A stretch of DNA of 14,420 bases from a bacterium (GCA_030616165.1 JAUWXV010000073.1:1-14420), one strand, 5' to 3'. Positions 1 to 6,076 are shown, counted from the first letter of the stretch. Notes: generated from the letters alone by a model not told the origin. Program-made: numbers and translations.

Positions 1-37
1 GAACCGCTGAAACGCAGAAAAAAGGATTTATGATTTT

Positions 38-101
38 AGAAATTCCCCCTTAGCAAAGGGGGATCTTAGAGAAATTCCCCCTTAGCAAAGGGGGATCTTA
101 G
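38..101. repeat. Two perfect tandem copies of a 32-bp hairpin repeat
   Basis: The unit at 38-69 is repeated exactly at 70-101. Each copy contains CCCCCTTAGCAAAGGGGG, a self-complementary hairpin core, followed by ATCTTAG. A partial continuation (GGGGGTTGT) follows at 102. Intergenic repeats of this appearance are dispersed in many bacterial genomes. No gene is visible in 1-303. Confidence 0.85.
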
Positions 102-242
102 GGGGTTGTATATCTTCAATCCATGTTTCAATTATTTTCAAATATAGTTGGCTTTTAAAAGATGAGGATAACCGGGAGCGATAACTCTTGCCAACCATTC
201 CATACAAAAATGTATATTTTTAAATATACTGTCAAGAAATAT

Positions 243-270
243 GCAGAGACGTTGCATGCAACGTCTCTGC
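243..270. repeat. 28-bp perfect palindrome, REP-like, downstream of the RAYT
   Basis: The sequence centred on GACGTTGCATGCAACGTC is a perfect palindrome from 243 to 270. It begins 33 bases beyond the stop codon of the neighbouring RAYT gene. A 24-bp version of the same palindrome lies inside that gene at 562-585. RAYT proteins are known to act on REP palindromes near their own genes, so this is the likely partner site (inference). Confidence 0.8.
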
Positions 271-303
271 TTGAATATTGCAATATAAAAATATTCAATT
301 ATT

Positions 304-906
304 TCAATTTATTTTTCTTGCCTGATTTTCTTCGTCTTTATCCCAGTTTAATGGATTATTTATTATATAATTCCGGATGTTATTTAAAGATTTTACATCC
401 CTTATTATATGGTCATAGAATCTCAATTGCCATTGAAAATAAATATTATTGTGCGTTTTGTTTATTGTTTTTGTGCAATTTGATTTATATGAACGTATTA
501 CGGTTGATAATGAACCCCGTTTTGGCGATATTATTGACATTATTTTATTATTTGATGCCGTAGAGACGTTGCATGCAACGTCTCTTCCTCTGTCAACGTC
601 TCTGCCAACGCCTCTATGATTATCAATTATAATTATTCCATGAATATGATTTGGCATTATGATAAATTCATCCAATTTTACGAATGGAAAATGGGCAGGG
701 ATTTCCAGCCAGAATTTTTCTGCGATTTTGCCGATTTCTGATAATATCATTTTGTTATCATCCACATTTCCAAAAACGCATTCACGGTTTTTAACGCAAA
801 CTGTGACAAAATAATATCCACTTGAACCGTAATCCCAATTTTTTAAACGTGCGGTTTCAATACGGTATTTCCCCCGAAATCGTTCTGATGTGTTTTGAAA
901 ATGCAC
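304..906 (-). CDS. REP-associated tyrosine transposase (RAYT, Y1_Tnp/TnpA-REP type)
   Basis: This is a 200-aa single-strand DNA transposase-like protein of the HUH Y1 superfamily. RAYTs cut and join REP palindromes as single-stranded DNA and are usually domesticated single-copy genes. Visible motifs are the N-terminal RIETARLKNWDYG..YYFVTVCV strand typical of the family, the metal-binding MPNHIHG motif (His87 and His89), a candidate catalytic Tyr140 in RSYKSNCTK, and the C-terminal FYDHIIRD..SLNNIRNYIINNPLNW block. The order and length match the family, so the gene appears intact. Residues 98-116 are unusual: RGVGRDVDRGRDVACNVST is encoded directly by palindromic repeat DNA (562-616) inserted in frame between the HUH motif and the tyrosine helix. 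No clear Shine-Dalgarno precedes the ATG. It is not part of an operon. Confidence 0.9.
   Translation of the reverse strand: MHFQNTSERFRGKYRIETARLKNWDYGSSGYYFVTVCVKNRECVFGNVDDNKMILSEIGKIAEKFWLEIPAHFPFVKLDEFIIMPNHIHGIIIIDNHRGVGRDVDRGRDVACNVSTASNNKIMSIISPKRGSLSTVIRSYKSNCTKTINKTHNNIYFQWQLRFYDHIIRDVKSLNNIRNYIINNPLNWDKDEENQARKIN
562..616. repeat. REP-like palindrome and partial copies embedded in the RAYT coding sequence
   Basis: Positions 562-585 form a 24-bp perfect palindrome identical to the core of the palindrome at 243-270. Two further partial units (CAACGTCTCT at 594-603 and CAACGCCTCT at 606-615) follow, so the element looks like tandem growth of the repeat. The whole insert keeps the transposase reading frame. 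Confidence 0.85.
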
Positions 907-937
907 AATGTATATTTTTTAAACCATATTTCAAGAA

Positions 938-1000
938 TTAAGTATTATGTCCCCGAATTTCTGCGTATGTTGTCAATAATTAGTATTGTGTCCCCGAAAT
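938..1000. repeat. Pair of direct repeats containing GTCCCCGAA
   Basis: TTAAGTATTATGTCCCCGAA (938-957) and TTAGTATTGTGTCCCCGAAA (980-999) are near-identical and about 41 bp apart, upstream of the RAYT and downstream of the next minus-strand ORF. They resemble repeated insertion-sequence ends, but no transposase of a second type is present. They could be a footprint of a lost element or a dispersed repeat. Confidence 0.55.
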
Positions 1001-1054
1001 AAAAGTATAAGCTACTAATTTTCCTTTTCTGGAACAAGACAAACTTTCGTATAT

Positions 1055-1333
1055 TTAATGACAAAAATCAGATAGTAAGGCAATTGAACATTGTTTACGC
1101 GCTAATTCAATTGTAATCCATTTATAATTATTTATATTTAACCAAGACCATAATTTATCGCCACTTAATTTTAGTTTCTCAAATTTTTTAGCCTCATATT
1201 TTGATTTAAATTTAAATTCAACATGAAAGGTTTTATCTTTTTCACCTTGTACAATAATACGAACTAAAATATCATGTAAGAAAAAAGCGAAATAATGACT
1301 AAAATTAAACTTTTTAGGTAATAAATCTGCCAT
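1055..1333 (-). CDS. Hypothetical 92-aa protein
   Basis: I do not recognise this protein. The sequence looks protein-like: an aromatic N-terminal stretch (FNFSHYFAFFLHDILVRIIV), a charged middle (EFKFKSKYEAKKFEKLKLSGD) and a WSWLNINNYKWITIELAR segment that could form strands. An in-frame stop lies four codons upstream of the ATG, so the start cannot be moved upstream, yet no Shine-Dalgarno is visible. It may therefore be a gene fragment. It lies downstream of the Cap15-like gene on the same strand, separated by about 130 bases, so cotranscription is possible. It is also possible that it is not expressed at all. Confidence 0.4.
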   Translation of the reverse strand: MADLLPKKFNFSHYFAFFLHDILVRIIVQGEKDKTFHVEFKFKSKYEAKKFEKLKLSGDKLWSWLNINNYKWITIELARKQCSIALLSDFCH

Positions 1334-1462
1334 TTTATTAATTTGTTTTATGCTGGTATAACATTACAAATCAGCCGCCCGAATGGGGCATAGTGGAAGG
1401 AATGTCTACTGCATTTGCCTTGGTAGGAGATTCCTCTATGGCCTATTGTTTTCAATCCATGA

Positions 1463-2170
1463 TCAGCTTTTAGCTTCAAGGGGATCAGTCTTCTCATTGC
1501 TAGGCTTTCCCATCCCCCAGTTTTGCTCATCATAGGCTAGATCTCCTACACATTTGCGTGAGACCCATGTCAGTTCAATGAAACCAACTGCACCCAAAGT
1601 ACCATCTTTCCTTTTACGGTTGTTAAAGTACTCTCCACGAAGACGTTTTGAATTGTCCTTTGATGAAAAGTGCATAAAATGAGTTCCAGTGTGAGAATCA
1701 CCTGGACCTACTTCCGATGATCCTTGGGAGGCAGGCATCGGTCCTGTCTTATAAGTCCAGACAAGTTTATGAAAGACACCATGTCGATCAACTACAATTG
1801 AGGAACAGATCCCCTGGGAGCAGTTCTTTGGGCCAAAGGCAACTGCGGAAATATCAAGGCTATATTGGCTTATTTCGTGAGCTGTTGGCCGCCATTCTTT
1901 GGTTAGATCAGGTTGATACCAGCCTTCCCACCTCCCAGATATATCGGGAATTTGAAAAAACCAAGATAAGGGTGGCAAACGCCACAGCCAAGTGCGCACG
2001 CAATACGAAACTAAACCAACTAGCATTGTAACGGAAAAAAGATACCCGAAAGCAGGTCTCAATTCATTCAGACTGAGGCCTGTAAAAATAAGCACTAACG
2101 ACCAAACCAACAAAGTTACAGTTACGATTGTTTTAATAGCAACGTTCTTATTTTCTTCAAGTTGAATCAT
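1463..2170 (-). CDS. Two-helix membrane protein with beta-rich domain, Cap15-like (S-2TMbeta) effector candidate
   Basis: This 235-aa protein has two predicted membrane helices (about residues 11-32 and 40-60), a short linker, and a predicted beta-rich C-terminal domain opening with IPDISGRWEGWYQ (74-86). This layout matches the SMODS-associated 2TM beta-barrel family. Its known member Cap15 is a CBASS antiphage effector whose barrel binds a cyclic nucleotide and whose helices then disrupt the inner membrane. The assignment rests on architecture and the G-x-W-x-G motif read by eye. No CD-NTase or other CBASS gene lies in this window, so the gene is an orphan here. The start is well set by AGGAGGTGATG nine bases upstream of the ATG, one of the strongest ribosome sites in the window. 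Its composition is more GC-rich than its surroundings, which suggests transfer. The alternative is an unrelated membrane-anchored lipocalin-like protein. Confidence 0.55.
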   Translation of the reverse strand: MIQLEENKNVAIKTIVTVTLLVWSLVLIFTGLSLNELRPAFGYLFSVTMLVGLVSYCVRTWLWRLPPLSWFFQIPDISGRWEGWYQPDLTKEWRPTAHEISQYSLDISAVAFGPKNCSQGICSSIVVDRHGVFHKLVWTYKTGPMPASQGSSEVGPGDSHTGTHFMHFSSKDNSKRLRGEYFNNRKRKDGTLGAVGFIELTWVSRKCVGDLAYDEQNWGMGKPSNEKTDPLEAKS

Positions 2171-2177
2171 GTTCTTA

Positions 2178-2188
2178 CATCACCTCCT
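2178..2188 (-). promoter_or_regulatory. Strong Shine-Dalgarno of the Cap15-like gene
   Basis: On the minus strand AGGAGGTGATG closely matches the complement of the 16S rRNA tail and sits just before the ATG at 2170. It overlaps the end of the attC-like element (GTTAGGA at 2185-2191). That is how cassette genes with their own ribosome site are usually placed. Confidence 0.7.
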
Positions 2189-2304
2189 AACGGAACTGCG
2201 GATAAGCTGCAATCGGGATGGCACGCTTACGTGACGACTCGATTGACAGCTTCAGCCGCATGGATAGTCGGCGCGGCGCGGCGGCTATCAGCCGGATGTT
2301 AATT
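2185..2304 (-). other. Integron attC-like recombination site (candidate)
   Basis: Read on the minus strand, this 120-bp GC-rich element begins with AATTAAC and ends with GTTAGGA. These resemble the R'' (RYYYAAC) and R' (GTTRRRY) boxes of attC sites, each with one mismatch. Inside, 2198-2215 pairs with 2240-2259 in a long imperfect stem with unpaired extra bases on one arm (GCGG/CCGC, AAGCTG/CAGCTT, CAATCG/CGATTG). Extrahelical bases are a hallmark of attC folding. A second stem (GATAG 2263-2267 with CTATC 2285-2289) encloses a GC-only loop. The size fits attC sites (about 57-141 bp). No second attC and no integrase are in the window, so this is a candidate only. Confidence 0.45.
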
Positions 2305-2728
2305 CACAGCTTTGGTAAACGAGGGCCGAGCGCCCGCTTATATATTAACTAACTTAAAAATTTTACGGTTAACATTCAAAAAAATATTTTAAGTCAATAA
2401 TCTGCTTAATGATATTAAATATTTGAATTTAAAAATTCTATTTTAAGTTAATAAAAACAAAAAAACCGAATTAAGAATATTTCCACTCCTATAATATTCA
2501 GCAATCCGGTTTCTTAAATAAAAATTTTATTAATATATTAGAAACATAATATTCGAAGATAATAAACATTAAAGTTACTCCAGTTTGAAACATTAAAAAT
2601 AATATCCCAGTCTCAAGGATAAACTATTAAAGGTTTTGTAAATATTCCGACAATTTCTTCAAGATTTTTATTGATTTTGTCTTTTGAAATTTTAAGTCAC
2701 AATTATAATTCAAGTATCCAAATATGAC
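2305..2728. other. AT-rich spacer without a gene
   Basis: I find no supportable gene here. The stretch contains the first 67-bp hairpin repeat (2453-2519) and otherwise only AT-rich sequence between the attC-like element and the 68-aa gene. Confidence 0.6.
2453..2519. repeat. 67-bp hairpin repeat, copy 1
   Basis: It differs from the copy at 3036-3102 at only four positions by eye. Its ends are imperfectly inverted (AACCGAATTAAGAATATT against AATATTCAGCAATCCGGTT). Read on the minus strand, the hairpin is followed by GGTTTTTTTGTTTTT, so it can serve as a terminator downstream of the 68-aa gene. Confidence 0.85.
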
Positions 2729-2935
2729 TTAAGTTGTATGACACTCTTTAGAGCACCAGTAGCAACCATTTGATTGCGAATAGTGTTTCTTTGCTTCTCG
2801 TACTGCATCCTGACAATTGTTGAATGATCCAAGATATAAGCGGTTCTCTTCGGATGGCATATAAGAACAATCTGACTTGTGCACTTCATGATCACCATTA
2901 TCTTGTTCTTGTTTATTTACGTAGTATAGAGCCAT
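2729..2935 (-). CDS. Small Cys/His-rich conserved protein, function unknown
   Basis: The 68-aa protein begins MALYYVNKQEQDNGDHEVHK and ends with CYWCSKECH. I have the impression of having seen similar short proteins (YVN..NGDHEVH...C..LP...YLG.F..C..AV..AK..Y...NGCY.C...CH) annotated as hypothetical in many bacteria; this is memory, not a search. The His and Cys residues (HEVH, Cys23, Cys41 and the terminal C-x2-C-x3-C-H) could form a small zinc site (inference). The start is supported by AAAGGAG six bases before the ATG. The gene stands alone and is bracketed by two copies of a 67-bp hairpin repeat. A 62-aa overlapping frame is a shadow. Confidence 0.75.
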   Translation of the reverse strand: MALYYVNKQEQDNGDHEVHKSDCSYMPSEENRLYLGSFNNCQDAVREAKKHYSQSNGCYWCSKECHTT

Positions 2936-3035
2936 GATATTACTCCTTTAAGTTCGTTTTATTAATTATATTTAATTAAAAACTACATATGATGTTTAAC
3001 CTATCAATGGATTGATTATTTTAAATATCTTCTAT

Positions 3036-3102
3036 AAAAACAGAAAAACCGAATTAAGAATATTTGCACCCCTGTAATATTCAGCAATCCGGTTTCTTAA
3101 AT
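3036..3102. repeat. 67-bp hairpin repeat, copy 2
   Basis: Same orientation as the copy at 2453-2519, with four mismatches, so the 68-aa gene lies between direct repeats about 580 bp apart. On the minus strand it also ends in a T-rich run (CGGTTTTTCTGTTTTT). It could insulate the 68-aa gene from upstream transcription. Confidence 0.85.
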
Positions 3103-3422
3103 TTTAAAAAATTATTTTCTTTTAAAAATATAATGTAAAAATTGATGAATGTCAAGGGGAAATGTAAGTTTTTTATTTTGTATAATTTATTGGTTTGCAG
3201 GGAATTATGAGATATAACACAATTTACGACTTACCAACGACTAACAGAAAAATTAGAATGTTAAGCCCAAATGTCAAAACCTTTCTAAACCACAACTTTT
3301 GGGCACTTATCTCGCTCCTTCGGGATCTATGCTTAACTACTTTATTCTTCCAAATCTTTGGCAAATTCATAATAGTCATCTCTTCTATAAAAATCCCAAA
3401 CCTGTCATCCTGATATCCCACT

Positions 3423-3508
3423 CCTGTCATTACGCCCCCCTCTCCTGTCATCCTGAACCCTGTCCTGAACTTGTTTCAGGATCTACTTGATTCAGTATTG
3501 TTTCAGGA
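3423..3508. repeat. TGTCATCCTGAA-type dispersed repeat
   Basis: This cluster contains TGTCATCCTGAACCCTGT, CTGAACTTGTTTCAGGATCT and ACTTGATTCAGTATTGTTTC. A shorter version occurs in inverted orientation at 6308-6356. The last 24 bases (3485-3508) are the exact reverse complement of 6308-6331. This is a dispersed intergenic repeat family. Confidence 0.8.
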
Positions 3509-3556
3509 TCTATTGTTTATTAATTATTTCATTCCTCAAATTTTCCAGAAATTTAA

Positions 3557-3606
3557 TCTTTCTTTGTGACCTTTGTGCCTTCTTTGTGTCCTTTGTGGTT
3601 AAAATT
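3557..3606. repeat. CTTTGTG-type short tandem repeat
   Basis: CTTTGTGACC, CTTTGTGCCT, CTTTGTGTCC and CTTTGTGGTT follow each other between 3562 and 3600, in the style of a low-complexity dispersed genomic repeat. Confidence 0.6.
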
Positions 3607-3656
3607 CTATCTTCGAAATCATTTTTCCCCAGACTTCCCTCGAAAAATGTATCGAT

Positions 3657-3705
3657 CGCCCTGGGTTTCATTACCCAGGGCGTGACATTATGGGGCCTCT
3701 GCCCC
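3657..3705. repeat. Hairpin doublet (10-bp and 5-bp perfect stems)
   Basis: CGCCCTGGGT (3657-3666) pairs perfectly with ACCCAGGGCG (3673-3682) across a 6-base loop. GGGGC (3692-3696) pairs with GCCCC (3701-3705) across CTCT. Neither is placed as a clear terminator of a gene here. It is probably a dispersed palindromic repeat of the kind RAYT enzymes mobilise (inference). Confidence 0.7.
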
Positions 3706-3737
3706 AAAAGATTAACACTATAAGGTTTTGAAATTAT

Positions 3738-3851
3738 CTAAAAAACCAACCACAATTCCAAATTTAATTTACGACCCCTCATATTTATATACTGCTGTCG
3801 AAGTCCTTCTTCACCTTCGCCATACACCCCAAAAATAAAAAACTCTGTCAT
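3738..3851 (-). CDS. Possible 37-aa ORF or gene remnant
   Basis: On the minus strand an ATG preceded by GGGGAGAAGGAA opens a short frame reading MTEFFIFGVYGEGEEGLRQQ and ending in LNLELWLVF. The frame also stays open for about 15 codons upstream of the ATG. The mix of residues is more protein-like than the surroundings. It could be a tiny gene, the 3' end of a decayed gene, or a dispersed repeat that happens to be open. Confidence 0.2.
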   Translation of the reverse strand: MTEFFIFGVYGEGEEGLRQQYINMRGRKLNLELWLVF

Positions 3852-3944
3852 TTCCTTCTCCCCAAATAATACCCAATCTAAACTTCCATTCTTAATTTAA
3901 TTTTTCACTTTGCATTTTGCATTTTTCATTTCAAATAATTTCTC

Positions 3945-3973
3945 TTGACTTCCCTCAAAAAATATATTATATT
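3945..3973 (+). promoter_or_regulatory. Sigma70-like promoter of the HTH gene
   Basis: TTGACT (3945-3950) and TATATT (3968-3973) are separated by 17 bases. Each hexamer matches consensus in five of six positions. Transcription would begin near 3980, giving an AT-only leader of about 55 bases with no Shine-Dalgarno before the ATG at 4035. Confidence 0.55.
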
Positions 3974-4034
3974 ATAAATGTTATTATTATTACTAATAAT
4001 ATATAAATATATAATAAAATAACATAACATAATT

Positions 4035-4412
4035 ATGAATTACAGAACATTATCCGCAAAAAAACGAAAATTTATCGAACTCATTAACAAAAAAGAAATC
4101 ATTAACTTGGAAGTTAAAGATATCATAAATCAACTTGAAATAAGCAGGGCTACATATTACAGGTGGCTTAAAAATCAAAAACTCTTCAAAACCATGCAGA
4201 AAGATGTAGATAATGAATTGCATGAAAACATCCCCGAACTCCTCCGGACACTTCTGAAGATGGCACTGCAGGGAGACTTCAGGGCAATAAAAATGATTCT
4301 CGAAAAATATGATGACACAGATGAAGACCCTTTAAAAAATCTGACCCCGGACGATGTAATTAATATTATTCGTGCAAGTAAAAAAAGAGAGACAAATAAT
4401 CTAAATAACTGA
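4035..4412 (+). CDS. Helix-turn-helix protein, phage terminase small subunit/phBC6A51-like
   Basis: The 125-aa protein starts with LSAKKRKFIELINKK, then has a helix-turn-helix at about residues 25-47 (VKDIINQLEISRATYYRWLK). A helical segment follows with LLRTLLKMALQGDFRAIKMI (70-89) and an acidic linker before a basic tail. The HTH followed by a 'MAL.GD..AIK..L' helix is the layout of phBC6A51-type small terminase subunits and related recombination-associated HTH proteins (family recalled, not searched). Such proteins bind short repeated DNA sites. No large terminase, portal or other phage gene is nearby, so any role in packaging is doubtful. Its own promoter lies upstream. The ATG lacks a Shine-Dalgarno. 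Directly downstream is a 10-bp tandem array that may be its target. Confidence 0.65.
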   Translation: MNYRTLSAKKRKFIELINKKEIINLEVKDIINQLEISRATYYRWLKNQKLFKTMQKDVDNELHENIPELLRTLLKMALQGDFRAIKMILEKYDDTDEDPLKNLTPDDVINIIRASKKRETNNLNN

Positions 4413-4460
4413 TAATTAAATACATAATTGTCTCCCCTGTCTCAAAATCACCCCAGAAAT

Positions 4461-4530
4461 GATACAAATTGAGACAAACTGAGACTAACTGAGACTAACT
4501 GAGACAAAATGAGACAAAATGAGACAAATT
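4461..4530 (+). repeat. Seven-unit 10-bp tandem repeat (GAGACAAACT type)
   Basis: Units run without gaps: GATACAAATT, GAGACAAACT, GAGACTAACT twice, GAGACAAAAT twice, GAGACAAATT. A further GAGAC lies at 4389-4393 inside the end of the HTH gene. Two inverted copies (GTCTC) lie at 4430-4434 and 4439-4443. The spacing of exactly 10 bases places every GAGAC on nearly the same face of the helix. The array fills the 134-base spacer between two convergent genes, ending 16 bases from the gpmI stop codon. Confidence 0.95.
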
Positions 4531-4546
4531 CTCAAAATTGTTACTG

Positions 4547-6076
4547 TTAATATAAAAGACTTTTTCCTGTCATTTCCTTAGGTTGGGGGAGACCTAATAT
4601 ATCCAGGACTGTGGGAGCAATATCTGCCAATATTCCATGCTCCCTAATCTTTGCATTTCCATTAAAATTAAGAACAATAAATGGAACCGGACTTGTTGTA
4701 TGCGCAGTATGAGGTAGATTATTTTCAAAATCCCACATCTTTTCTGCATTGCCATGGTCTGCAGTAATTATAATTACTGCATTTCTTTCCATATTTGCTT
4801 TAACTAACCTACCAACACATTCATCTACTGTCTCCACAGATTTGATAACAGCTTTCCAAACTCCGGTATGTCCGATCATATCACAGTTAGGAAAATTCAA
4901 TACTGTAAAAATATGATTATCTTCCTTTATATCTTTTAAAACTGTCTCGGTCAATTCATAAGCACTCATCTCAGGCTTGAGGTCGTAAGTTGCAACCTTT
5001 GGAGAAGGAATAAGTATTCTATCTTCCAATTTAAACGGCTCCTCTTCACCCCCATTAAAAAAGTAGGTAACATGAGCATACTTTTCGGTCTCTGATATCC
5101 TTAACTGTTGAATACCCATTTCTGATAATATTCCTCCCAATATGTTGGTCAGATGTTCAGGTGGGAATACAATAGGAAGGTTAAATGATTCACCATATAG
5201 AGTCATAGTAGTATATAAAACTTTTTTCTTTACTCTCTGAAACTCATCAAAGTTTTTATCATTAATAGCTTTTGTCATTTGACGAGCCCTATCTGCCCTA
5301 AAATTGAAAAATAGAACAGAATCGCCATTATTTATTATACCAATAGGTCTTCCATCTTCAACTATTACGGATGGAATTATAAACTCATCTGTAATATTAT
5401 TTTCGTATGAATCTTTCACCGCCTCTTCGGCTGATGAAAATAATTTTCCCTTACCTTCAACTAAAGCATAATATGCCTTCTCAATCCTATCCCATCTGTT
5501 ATCTCTATCCATCGCGTAATATCTCCCTATTACTGTTGCTATCTTACCAACACCAATCTTTTTCATGTCCTTTTCTACATCCCTTATAAAACCAATCCCG
5601 CTTTTTGGAGAAGTATCCCTTCCATCAGTTAGAGCATGAAGATAAACATTATTTATCCCTTCCTTTTTTGCCATTCTTAAAATAGCAGCAAGATGCTCAA
5701 GTGAACTGTGGACACATCCATTAGACACAAGACCGATTAGATGCAAAGATGTATTAATATTTCTTGCATTACTCATCAAATCTATAAGAACCTTGATTTT
5801 AAAAAAACTTCCATCATCGATCTTTTTGTCAATTCTAACAATATCCTGATAAACAATCCTGCCAGCACCGATATTCAGATGCCCTACCTCAGAATTCCCC
5901 ATAATCCCTTCAGGCAAGCCTACATCCAATCCAGAGGCTCCTAGCGTAGTATAAAGACCAATCTCACGGAATCTATCAATATTCGGTGTTTTAGCAAATT
6001 TCACTGCATTATATTCTTTTTCTTCTTTTATTCCAAAACCGTCCATTATTATCAAAAAAACTTTCCTTTTCTCCAT
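4547..6076 (-). CDS. gpmI: 2,3-bisphosphoglycerate-independent phosphoglycerate mutase
   Basis: This enzyme interconverts 3-phosphoglycerate and 2-phosphoglycerate in glycolysis and gluconeogenesis, in the cytoplasm, using two metal ions (usually manganese) and a phosphoserine intermediate. All family landmarks are present: metal ligand Asp12 in IIMDGFG, nucleophile Ser62 in GIMGNSEVGHLNIG, His123 in GCVHSS, TDGRDTSP (150-157), GRYYAMDRDNRWDR (184-197), FNFRADRARQ (258-267), Lys332 in EKYAHVTYFFNGG, Asp399 and His403 in NCDMIGHTG, and Asp440/His441 in ITADHGNAE, then HTAHTTSPVPF. At 509 residues it has the usual length. The start is supported by AAGGAG a few bases before the ATG. It is transcribed alone and converges with the HTH gene. 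It looks like ordinary core genome. Confidence 0.98.
   Translation of the reverse strand: MEKRKVFLIIMDGFGIKEEKEYNAVKFAKTPNIDRFREIGLYTTLGASGLDVGLPEGIMGNSEVGHLNIGAGRIVYQDIVRIDKKIDDGSFFKIKVLIDLMSNARNINTSLHLIGLVSNGCVHSSLEHLAAILRMAKKEGINNVYLHALTDGRDTSPKSGIGFIRDVEKDMKKIGVGKIATVIGRYYAMDRDNRWDRIEKAYYALVEGKGKLFSSAEEAVKDSYENNITDEFIIPSVIVEDGRPIGIINNGDSVLFFNFRADRARQMTKAINDKNFDEFQRVKKKVLYTTMTLYGESFNLPIVFPPEHLTNILGGILSEMGIQQLRISETEKYAHVTYFFNGGEEEPFKLEDRILIPSPKVATYDLKPEMSAYELTETVLKDIKEDNHIFTVLNFPNCDMIGHTGVWKAVIKSVETVDECVGRLVKANMERNAVIIITADHGNAEKMWDFENNLPHTAHTTSPVPFIVLNFNGNAKIREHGILADIAPTVLDILGLPQPKEMTGKSLLY

Larger units (their letters stand above)
3103..4034. other. Gene-poor, repeat-rich spacer
   Basis: No convincing gene is visible. 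The stretch holds dispersed repeats (3423-3508, 3557-3606, 3657-3705), a pyrimidine-rich segment on the plus strand (about 3770-3900) with a possible 37-codon ORF on the other strand, a short GCATTTTGCATTTTTCATT repeat near 3911, and the promoter of the downstream HTH gene. Confidence 0.6.

Noticed and set aside
162-563. 133-codon plus-strand ORF opposite the RAYT
   Set aside because: Antisense shadow of the transposase, running through the palindrome and AT-rich flank.
1348-1533. 61-codon minus-strand ORF overlapping the end of the Cap15-like gene
   Set aside because: It overlaps a better supported gene in another frame and lacks family features. The part past 1463 may hold a decayed second attC site, but I could not see convincing boxes.
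1463-2304. Complete CBASS operon or full integron
   Set aside because: No cyclase, ubiquitin-like transfer genes, integrase or second attC site is present, so only an orphan effector-like gene and a single attC-like element are claimed.
3195-3490. Overlapping ORFs on both strands at 3.2-3.5 kb
   Set aside because: They are translations of dispersed TGTCATCCTGA repeats and AT-rich DNA, with no ribosome site or protein-like pattern.
4461-4530. CRISPR-like array
   Set aside because: The units are 10 bp and contiguous with no spacers, and no cas gene is present. It is a tandem repeat.
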